DNA of 5,353 nt. It comes from Verrucomicrobiales bacterium (GTDB lineage: Bacteria > Verrucomicrobiota > Verrucomicrobiia > Verrucomicrobiales > DEV007). The DNA is taken from assembly GCA_022424805.1 (NCBI GenBank), contig JAKMGR010000682.1, positions 1-5,353 of the forward strand, read 5' to 3'. The notes under the pieces are model-generated. The model had not been told where the DNA came from, made no database searches, and saw nothing but the letters and a program-made list of their open reading frames with translations. How positions within the stretch are numbered: position 1 is the first letter of the stretch; the number at the start of each line of letters is the position of its first letter. Shown here piece by piece: positions 1 through 5,353 of this stretch. The translations under genes and the position numbers were made by a program.

Positions 1-1
1 T

Positions 2-466
2 TGCCTCTTCGACGTCTACGGCGTTGACGAAGACAAGCAGATCCAGGTCCAGAACAACGACAATTGCAAGACCAACTGCCCCGCCTGCTCCCGCGTCTGC
101 CCCGAAGTTGCTATCATGTTTCCCAAATACGGAACTGGCCCCATCAACGGCGAACCGGTCAAACAGGCTGACGTCGAGCGCGAGAGTATGAAGGTCGACA
201 TCACCTCCCTGCTCGGAGGCGATATCTACTCCAGTCTCCGAACCCGCAGCGAAAAAGCCAAATCGAGATTTTCGAAAGAGCGCAGCCCTGACAAAGCTCT
301 CAACGAGCGCAAGCGCTGCCTCACAAAACTCCAACAGTCCGGTATCATTCCCGCCGAAGTCCTTGCCGAACTGGATCTCGCGTCACTTCCTTCCCCCGAG
401 GAAATTCAGCGCAAAGCCGAAGAGCTGGCAGCCCTTCAGGATAGCCAGAGTGCCGGGGCTGAATAG
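2..466 (+). CDS. 4Fe-4S ferredoxin-family protein, C-terminal part (5' end outside window)
   Basis: The frame is open from the left edge to TAG at 464-466, giving 154 visible residues. Residues 22-34 read C-x3-C-x2-C-x3-C-P (Cys22, Cys26, Cys29, Cys33), followed by a 'EVAIMFPKYG' stretch. This is a [4Fe-4S]-binding ferredoxin signature. The visible part opens with 'CLFDVYGVD'; Cys1 is probably the last ligand of a first cluster motif lying outside the window, which would make a two-cluster ferredoxin. Such proteins carry electrons in the cytoplasm; the partner is unknown. After residue ~52 ('PINGEPV') comes a roughly 100-residue tail that is charged and probably helical. It is rich in Lys, Arg and Glu, has no Cys ligand motif, and contains 'SLLGGDIYSSL' near residues 69-79. 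I do not recognise a function for the tail. No signal peptide or membrane segment is visible. The gene converges on the minus-strand DUF1501 gene and is probably unrelated to it. The family call is firm; the specific role is unknown. Confidence 0.85.
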   Translation, partial: CLFDVYGVDEDKQIQVQNNDNCKTNCPACSRVCPEVAIMFPKYGTGPINGEPVKQADVERESMKVDITSLLGGDIYSSLRTRSEKAKSRFSKERSPDKALNERKRCLTKLQQSGIIPAEVLAELDLASLPSPEEIQRKAEELAALQDSQSAGAE

Positions 467-483
467 ATTCGGAGTGAAGCGTA

Positions 484-547
484 GAAAGACGGCACGGGGT
501 AGAGTCAGTTAGGTTGGCCGCCGCGCGGAATATCGCGCCCGTCTTTT
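484..547 (+). terminator. Possible terminator structure after the ferredoxin gene (weak)
   Basis: The sequence AAAGACGG at 485-492 is perfectly complementary to CCGTCTTT at 539-546, which sits in a short T-rich stretch ending at 547. The enclosed ~46 nt is GC-rich and contains the self-complementary CCGCGCGG, so it could fold further. It begins 18 bp after the ferredoxin stop codon. The long loop and short T tract make this a poor fit to a standard intrinsic terminator, so the call is tentative. Confidence 0.25.
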
Positions 548-660
548 CAAACGATTCCAAATTCTTAGCTTGTGCAATCGGTCTCGTCGCGAAGGTTAAC
601 AGCCTTTCTATATCCGACACTCCCGAATCCAGACTTGCCCTATCCACGTGCTGGAATTCC

Positions 661-678
661 TCCGGCCACACGGCCGGA
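661..678. repeat. Perfect 7-bp inverted repeat (hairpin)
   Basis: TCCGGCC at 661-667 and GGCCGGA at 672-678 are perfect inverted copies around the 4-nt loop ACAC. The stem is GC-rich and should be stable as RNA or cruciform DNA. The self-complementary GGAATTCC lies just to the left (653-660). There is no T tract on either side, so it is not a classical intrinsic terminator. It could be a repeat-element end or a protein-binding site. Confidence 0.5.
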
Positions 679-829
679 TACGAGATGCATGAAGATTAGT
701 CATAGATTCAGATATCTAAACCCTAACACCCAACATCCGGCCCGCCCACATCGAGGCCGCACAAACTCACTTCGCATTCCTGCTCTCAATCATCCGATAC
801 CCTCTCGGAAACCCCTCCCACCCATAGCC

Positions 830-985
830 TTACCGCCATTGTGTCGAGAGAAACGGAGTTCCGCCAATGCGGACACCGACGTAGGCGACATCTGCAACAA
901 GGGGCTTGCCTTCGCTACGGATTCCGTCACGAAGAGCCAGATGCCTGCTGGTAACAGATATCAAATTCCCAAATTGCGGGTTCAT
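830..985 (-). other. 51-codon open reading frame, possible small gene or dispersed repeat
   Basis: On the minus strand an ATG at 985-983 opens a 51-codon frame that ends with TAA at 832-830. The product begins 'MNPQFGNLISVTSRHLALRD' and ends 'GGTPFLSTQWR'. The composition is protein-like, but I recognise no domain. No Shine-Dalgarno sequence precedes the ATG; an in-frame TGA lies 18 bases upstream of it and no alternative start lies between. The DNA includes short near-repeats (CCGCCATT at 833-840 and CCGCCAAT at 871-878) and a small hairpin, which fits a dispersed intergenic repeat better than a gene. Short frames of this kind are often annotated as hypothetical proteins when a repeat family happens to be open. 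Treat it as an unproven candidate. Confidence 0.2.
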
Positions 986-1047
986 CGCATGGAATAGCGT
1001 TCATATTTTTTTAGCCGAACAGCATAACATCCCTCCGTCGCCGCTAA

Positions 1048-1075
1048 CTGTTATCCGCGACTGTCGCGATAACAG
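1048..1075. repeat. Long near-perfect inverted repeat, 12-bp stem with 3-nt loop
   Basis: CTGTTATCCGCGA (1048-1060) pairs with TCGCGATAACAG (1064-1075) around the loop CTG. Twelve base pairs form, with a single extra C (1055 or 1056) bulged in the left arm. This is the strongest secondary structure in the spacer. It lies about 105 bp beyond the stop codon of the minus-strand DUF1501 gene. No T run follows immediately on either strand, so a standard intrinsic terminator is unlikely. A 3'-end stabilising hairpin, a repeat-element core or a dyad-symmetric protein site remain possible. Confidence 0.65.
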
Positions 1076-1150
1076 GATCCCTTCTCCTCTATTTTTGGGG
1101 ATCAGCTACAAGCTCGCGTTAAGGAAGTTTGGCCGGCACGGTAACGCCCT

Positions 1151-1176
1151 CGAAAATTCCTGAAAGGTTTTTTTCG
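1151..1176 (-). terminator. Weak hairpin just after the DUF1501 stop codon
   Basis: CGAAAA (1151-1156) pairs with TTTTCG (1171-1176), and inside this CCT pairs with AGG around a GAA loop, with a mismatched T-T internal loop between. It starts four bases past the end of the minus-strand DUF1501 gene. The stem is AT-rich and interrupted, and the T stretch forms part of the stem, so it would be a feeble terminator in either direction. It is listed because of its position. Confidence 0.2.
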
Positions 1177-1180
1177 CCCC

Positions 1181-2647
1181 CTACGCCATCACCTCGCGTA
1201 TCGGCTCGGCACCTTCAACTCCAACGAGGCTTTCATCCAATCCGCCGTGGAAGAAGGTAAGGCTGTTTGGATCGAGTCCCATCCGATCGAGGATGGTGGC
1301 GTGGAGGTGTTTGACGTGGTAACGATTTTCCACGGCAGCGGAGCCTAGCTCGTCGGTCTGGCCGACGCTGACGCCGCCTTTGATGCCGCCTCCAGCCATC
1401 CACATGGTAAAGCCGTAGCTGTTATGGTCGCGTCCCGTTCCCTTCGCATACTCGGCGGTGGGTTGGCGACCAAACTCCCCTCCCCACACGATGAGGGTAT
1501 CTTCGAGCATTCCACGTCGCTTGAGGTCCTTAATCAGTCCGGCAATCGGTTTGTCGGTCGCGCCGGCGTGCTTGTTGTGATTGTCCTCAAGATCGCCGTG
1601 GGCGTCCCAGTTCTGATCGTTGTGCGCACCGCCGGAATAAAGCTGGATGAAACGAACACCGCGTTCGACGAGTCGGCGGGAAAGGAGACACTTCCGTCCA
1701 AACGAGTCAGTCTGCTGATCTCCAATTCCGTAAAGGCTCTTGGTTTCCTCGGATTCAGAATCGAGATCGATCGCCTCGGGTGCAGTCGCCTGCATCTTGT
1801 AGGCCAGCTCGTAACTCGCGATGCGGGCGGAGAGGTTGGTATTGTCGAAACGGGACTCGAGGTGGCCTGTGTTGAGATGGTTGAGCGAATCGATCAGCAT
1901 TCGCTGCTCCTCCCGTGGCATACCGTTGACGTGCTTCAGATTGAGAATGGGATCACCCTTCGAGCGAAAGACCGTTCCCTGGTAGCTCGCGGGCATGTAG
2001 CCACTCGTCCAGTTCTTCGCCCCGGAAATGGGACCCCCAGATTCGTCGAGCATAACGACGTAGCCCGGCAGGTTTTCGTTCACCGAACCGAGTCCATAGT
2101 TCACCCACGACCCGAGAGATGGCTTTCCGCTGATGACGGAACCGCAATTCATCATGAGAAGGGCGGAGCCGTGAATCGGAGAGTCCGCCGTCATCGAGTG
2201 GATGAAAGCGATATCGTCGACACAGCTGCCAACATTCGGAAAAAGATCGGATACGTATTTCCCGCACTCACCGTATTGCTTGAATTTCCACTTTGGTTCG
2301 ACTATACGACCCTGATTTTTCTTTCCACCCCGACCGAAGGTTTTCACATCGATCGTTTTCCCATCCATGCCATACATGCTAGGCTTGTGGTCGAAGGTGT
2401 CGATATGGCTCGGTCCGCCGTAGCAGAAGATGAAGATAACGCTCTTGGCCTTTCCCCCAACCACGGGAGGCTTCGCTTCGAGCGGGTTTCGAAAGCCGCC
2501 AGTTGTTGCTCCGTTCGCCTGGTTGAAGAATCCCTCGCTTCCTAGCATTCCCGAGAGCGCAAGGGCAGGAAATCCACCGCCAACAGTGCTAAGGAATTCA
2601 CGGCGTTTTACGTTGCCGCAGAAGTTAAATTGATTGGGCTTTTTCAT
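1181..2647 (-). CDS. DUF1501 domain protein with twin-arginine export signal
   Basis: This is an intact 488-residue protein, a normal length for DUF1501, a family with an alkaline-phosphatase/sulfatase-like fold common in Planctomycetes and Verrucomicrobiota. Residues 14-20 read 'KRREFLS', a twin-arginine motif, followed by a hydrophobic stretch at about 22-36, so export in folded form by Tat is predicted. Family landmarks follow in order: 'CYGGPSHIDTFD' (75-86), 'HSMTADSPIHG' (150-160), 'PSLGSWVNYGLG' (176-187), 'WDAHGD' (347-352), 'WGGEFGR' (388-394), 'GRDHN' (405-409) and 'HLHATILDRMGLDP' (447-460). The Asp/His residues in these motifs are plausible metal or catalytic ligands by analogy with the fold; this is inference. 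The ATG at 2647 is chosen because it places the RR motif correctly, though the upstream bases (CCCACCCAATTTCCCC) contain no Shine-Dalgarno sequence. It lies 159 bp downstream of the DUF1549/DUF1553 gene on the same strand and is probably co-transcribed with it. The substrate is unknown. The stop is TAG. Confidence 0.93.
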   Translation of the reverse strand: MKKPNQFNFCGNVKRREFLSTVGGGFPALALSGMLGSEGFFNQANGATTGGFRNPLEAKPPVVGGKAKSVIFIFCYGGPSHIDTFDHKPSMYGMDGKTIDVKTFGRGGKKNQGRIVEPKWKFKQYGECGKYVSDLFPNVGSCVDDIAFIHSMTADSPIHGSALLMMNCGSVISGKPSLGSWVNYGLGSVNENLPGYVVMLDESGGPISGAKNWTSGYMPASYQGTVFRSKGDPILNLKHVNGMPREEQRMLIDSLNHLNTGHLESRFDNTNLSARIASYELAYKMQATAPEAIDLDSESEETKSLYGIGDQQTDSFGRKCLLSRRLVERGVRFIQLYSGGAHNDQNWDAHGDLEDNHNKHAGATDKPIAGLIKDLKRRGMLEDTLIVWGGEFGRQPTAEYAKGTGRDHNSYGFTMWMAGGGIKGGVSVGQTDELGSAAVENRYHVKHLHATILDRMGLDPNSLTFFHGGLDESLVGVEGAEPIREVMA

Positions 2648-2747
2648 GGGGAAATTGGGTGGGTGTCACTATTTTGAAATCAGCAAACAGGAAGAATACG
2701 AATGGAAAGGAATTTCCGTAGATGAGCTTCAACACTTTCTATCAGAG

Positions 2748-2787
2748 ATTCGCGTAAATTCGCGGCTACTAGCGGTCATCCGCGTTC
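2748..2787. repeat. Four-unit, 10-nt degenerate tandem repeat between the two minus-strand genes
   Basis: Four consecutive 10-mers align without gaps: ATTCGCGTAA (2748), ATTCGCGGCT (2758), ACTAGCGGTC (2768) and ATCCGCGTTC (2778). All share the form A-Y-Y-N-GCG at the same offset. The array occupies the middle of the 159-bp spacer 2648-2806, about 20 bp past the stop codon of the DUF1549/DUF1553 gene. Arrays of the form 'ATTCGCG…ATTCGCGG' are, from memory, recurrent in intergenic DNA of Verrucomicrobiota- and Planctomycetes-like genomes; I cannot check that here. I find no convincing promoter for DUF1501 in the rest of the spacer, only a small GGAAA-GGAA-TTTCC hairpin around 2704-2717. Confidence 0.5.
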
Positions 2788-2806
2788 TCCCTTTTCCTTC
2801 ATTTCG

Positions 2807-5353
2807 TTAATCCAGATACATGAATTCGTTCAAGTTCATCGCCACAAGCGCGAACCGTTCCATCGCTTGCTTCTCGGTTAAACCGCGCTCGCTCTGCAAT
2901 CGTTCAACAAGCTCAACACAATGCTCGACCTCCGCCTCTTCCGGCTTGCGTTGGGTTACGAGGGCGAGCCCGCGATGTATGCGGGAGCGCAGATCGTCCT
3001 CGCCATCGGCCCGCAGCATATCGGCGAAGACAACGGCCTGGTCGTTGACCAGTTTGGAATTCAGCATAGCGAGAGCCTGTGTCGGGACGGTCGTGGCAAA
3101 GCGAACCGCGCAGGGTGTGTCGGTGTCTGCCTGATCAAAGTCGGCGAGCATCTGGAATCTCAGGCTGCGCTTTACGTGGATGTATATGGACCGCCGATTC
3201 TGATCCTTCATGTCCTGTGAAATGGGCCAGCCTTTTCCGGGACGTGATGCTGTCGCGAGAACCTCCGGAGGCAGCTCGGGATATACCCAGTGGCCGCCCT
3301 GCTCCGGATTCAAATTGCCTGACAATGCCAGAAGGGAATCACGAATTTCTTCGGCAGTGAGTCGACGCATATCGTAGCGCCAAAAAAGGGTGTTCTGCGG
3401 ATCTTCGAGCAGATTCTGCGAGTCAGGAGTTGAAGAGCGGCGGTAGGCCCGGCTCGAAATGATGAGTCGATGCATCTCTTTCAGGCTCCAGCCTTTTTCC
3501 ACCAATGTTGCGGAAAGAAAATCGAGCAACTCGGGATGGGTCGGGTCTTCGCCGAGTTGGCCAAAGTCATTCGTGCTCGGAACGATCCCGCGACCGAAGT
3601 GGTGCTGCCAGAGACGGTTCATGATGACGCGGGAGGTCAGCGGATTTTCGGGACTCGCGATCCATTTGGCGAGAGCAAGACGGCGACCAGATGTGGCGGG
3701 ACCGACCTCATGTTTGACCGGCACGTAGCTTGCCGGGACCGGACTGTCCCCTCCACCAAGAACCGAAGGAAAAGCAGGCTCGACTTCGTCACCAGGTGCA
3801 TGGGCAGATCCCCGCAGGTGCACTTGTAAGGGCAATGGCTGGGAACCGCTTTCTTTGACCACGTTCAGCGGCGTTCCCGGCATTTCCCGTTGGATGCTGT
3901 TCAATTTATTCTTTGCCTCGCGCCATTCCTTGACAATCTCGCGTCCGAAATGTTTCGAGAGTTCACCTTCGAGTCGTTTTCCGCCGCGATTGAGAGCCAC
4001 CGGCAAGGTTCCTGGCATTTGCGGTCCTGTGCGCAGCGCTGCGTCGATAAATTGCCCCCCCTTCGTCTGCTTGCAGTGGATTGCGAGCACGTTGTTTCCG
4101 GTTTGGAAAGCGTCGAGCGCGCTCTGCCCAAGTTCGACGAACTGGTAATCGGTAATGTGACCACTCGCTTTGAAAATCTCAACTCCGTTGAGATACACTT
4201 CGACGTCCTCGTCGTGAAAGATCTCAAGCACGAGCGACTCGGGAATTTCCTTTGATCCGAAATTTGTGCGCATCCAAATCTCCGGCTCTTTCCACTCCGT
4301 AGTGACGAAAGAGTTTGGGGTTCCCCTGGTCCCAAACCCTCCTTGGGCTTTGGTCCAGTTTTTGAAAGCCTTGGATCCCACTTCTTTCCATCCGGGTGCA
4401 GGAGCACTTGTCACGAAACTCCATGTCGCCGGAGTTCCGCGCGCGTCATCGACATAGGTCTTCACCGAGGGAGCAGCCTTGTCTTTCCGAAATTTTCCAA
4501 CCTCTTTGAGGTAATCGATCATATCGCTTTCGAGTGCCTCGATTTCCTTTCGCTTCGCGGCGACCCGATCTTTTCGCCTATCCTCAAAAGCAGCCAATTC
4601 AGCAGGCTCGGCCCACGGGCGGATTGTCCCGGGCGTTTCGTAGGGAGTGACGCCGTGAAAAAAGGACATGAAGGAGTAGTAGTCCTTCTGTGAAATCGGA
4701 TCGGCCTTGTGATCGTGGCAACGCGCACAACCGAGCGTCATGCCGAGGAAAGTCTCGCTCGTGACGAGAACGTTGTCGGCGAGAACATCGTAGACGTGCT
4801 GCTTGCGATCGGCGGGCTCATCATCCCATTGCATGAGGCGGTGAAATCCCGTCGCGGTGACTGAAGCCATAGTCGGATTCGCAATTTCATCACCAGCGAG
4901 CTGCTCGATCACAAACTGGTTGTAGGGCTTGTCCTCGTTGAAGGCGGAAATCACATAGGCGCGGTAGCGCCAGATGTGGGGCTTGGGATTGTCTCGCTCG
5001 AAGCCGTTCGATTCTGCTTAGCGAACTAGGTCGAGCCAGTGTCGTGCCCACTTTTCCCCGTATTGCGGACGTGCCAGCAGCTCATCGACTACCGCGTCGA
5101 GAGCATGATCAGGTTCACTGGCAAAGTGGGTCGCAAATTTGCTGGCCTCTTCCGGAGTCGGCGGCAGCCCGATGAGATCGTAGTAGACGCGTCGCAGCAA
5201 TCCCTTTGCATCGGTCGGACCATTCGGCGTCAGGCCTGCTTCGCTGAGGTCGTGGAGCAAAAAGGCATCGATCGGATTCGGTTTGGTTTCGTCAATGAAA
5301 GCAGCCAGTTCGGAATCGACCTTTGGAACCGAAGGCTTCACGACCGGCTGGTA
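2807..5353 (-). pseudogene. DUF1549/DUF1553 (PSD1-type) protein, interrupted by one in-frame TAA; 5' end outside window
   Basis: One frame runs from the right edge to TAA at 2809-2807: 848 codons plus stop, with a single internal TAA at codon 112. Domains in order: an N-terminal linker ('YQPVVKPSVP') and a DUF1549 domain (about 20-230) with 'LLRRVYYDLIGLPPTPEE', 'GEKWARHWLDLVR' and a CARCH (CxxCH) motif at 4715-4729; a charged, probably helical linker (about 253-288); a jelly-roll-like region (about 310-442) with 'DEDVEVYLNGVEIF' and 'GNNVLAIHCKQTKGGQF'; a link with 'LRGSAHAPGDEVEP'; and DUF1553 (about 554-848) with 'NRLWQHHFGRGIV', 'SRAYRRSS', 'MRRLTAEEIRDSLLALSGN' and the usual end 'NLNEFMYLD'. 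Full-length relatives usually begin with a signal peptide and a cytochrome-c-like domain, which would lie outside the window. The CxxCH could bind heme, but this is unproven. The protein is presumably exported; its biochemical role is unknown. The rest of the frame has no frameshift and keeps its motifs, so any inactivation is recent, or the stop is an error. The gene precedes DUF1501 on the same strand. Confidence 0.88.
5018..5020 (-). other. Premature TAA replacing a conserved Tyr codon
   Basis: The minus strand reads W-L-D-L-V-R-TAA-A-E-S-N-G-F-E-R-D. Members of this family have 'WLDLVRYAESNG' here, so the stop sits on the Tyr codon. TAT or TAC to TAA is a one-base change. The flanking frame is the same on both sides with no insertion or deletion. 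TAA also ends this same gene at its normal C-terminus, so TAA is a true stop in this organism. The next ATG in frame is about 50 codons downstream, inside DUF1549, and would give a fragment without an export signal. Confidence 0.85.

Larger units (their letters stand above)
467..1180. other. 714-bp spacer between convergent genes, no convincing gene
   Basis: This stretch separates the stop codons of two genes that point toward each other, so no promoter for either is expected here. Several frames stay open for 60-140 codons on both strands. None shows a recognisable domain, a ribosome-binding site or a family motif, and they overlap one another. What can be seen is structural: inverted repeats at 661-678 and 1048-1075, a small hairpin around 870-883 (stem TCCGC/GCGGA, loop CAAT), weak terminator-like structures near both gene ends, and a short minus-strand frame at 830-985. 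The length is excessive for a spacer that only needs two terminators, which suggests repeat accumulation, a decayed gene or an unrecognised RNA. Confidence 0.7.

Noticed and set aside
345..671. A 108-codon minus-strand frame spanning the ferredoxin 3' end
   Set aside because: It overlaps 122 bp of the well-supported ferredoxin gene on the other strand and shows no domain or ribosome-binding site. The part beyond 466 could be repeat-derived, but I cannot support a gene.
1048..1075. Reading the strong hairpin as a standard intrinsic terminator
   Set aside because: No T run follows the stem on either strand; the bases after it are GATCCC on the plus strand and TTAGCGGC on the minus strand.
514..1163. 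Three overlapping plus-strand frames of 61-141 codons in the spacer
   Set aside because: They overlap each other in different frames, have low-complexity Pro/Arg-rich translations, and show no family motif or start signal.
1424..2545. A 373-codon plus-strand open frame opposite the DUF1501 gene
   Set aside because: The minus strand carries an intact DUF1501 protein with all family motifs. The antisense translation has no recognisable domain and is a by-product of codon bias.
2807..4954. A separate DUF1553 gene starting at GTG 4954
   Set aside because: The GTG encodes a Val inside a conserved DUF1549 stretch ('WRYRAYVISAFNEDKP'). Family sequence continues upstream in the same frame to and past the TAA, and no ribosome-binding site is evident.
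5018..5020. Reassignment of TAA to Tyr (altered genetic code)
   Set aside because: The same gene ends with TAA at 2809-2807, directly after the usual family C-terminus, so TAA is used as a normal stop.
1..5353. CRISPR array, tRNA, rRNA, transposase, phage or defence genes
   Set aside because: I looked for regularly spaced repeats, cloverleaf-type sequence and the usual protein motifs on both strands and saw none.

Overview
The window looks like a piece of a Planctomycetes–Verrucomicrobiota–type genome. This rests on a DUF1501 gene directly downstream of a DUF1549/DUF1553 (PSD1-type) gene, a pair strongly typical of those phyla. Weak Shine-Dalgarno signals and repeat-like spacer DNA fit the same picture. 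The exact phylum cannot be fixed from 5.3 kb; I lean slightly to Verrucomicrobiota.

Layout: (1) positions 2-466, + strand: the C-terminal part of a 4Fe-4S ferredoxin-family protein, cut by the left edge. (2) 467-1180: a 714-bp spacer between convergent genes, unusually long, with no convincing gene. It holds two clear inverted repeats (661-678 and 1048-1075), weak terminator candidates near both flanking genes, and a 51-codon minus-strand reading frame (830-985) that may be part of a dispersed repeat. (3) 1181-2647, minus strand: an intact DUF1501 protein with a twin-arginine export signal. (4) 2648-2806: a 159-bp spacer with a four-unit, 10-nt tandem repeat (2748-2787). (5) 2807-5353, minus strand: a DUF1549–jelly-roll–DUF1553 protein that runs off the right edge.

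The most notable observation is that the large minus-strand gene carries a single in-frame TAA (5018-5020). It falls exactly where the family normally has the Tyr of the 'WLDLVRYAESNG' motif. The frame is open on both sides, and family-typical sequence resumes at the very next codon. This is therefore one gene with one nonsense codon, not two genes. It may be a recent pseudogene, a strain polymorphism or a sequencing error.

The two minus-strand genes lie in the usual order (PSD1-type first, DUF1501 second) and probably form one transcription unit. Both families are predicted to be exported, and in these phyla they often lie near sulfatase and polysaccharide-degradation genes, but their biochemical role is not established. 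The ferredoxin gene is convergent and probably unrelated. I see no CRISPR array, tRNA, rRNA, transposase or phage gene, and nothing that I can defend as a new multi-gene system.
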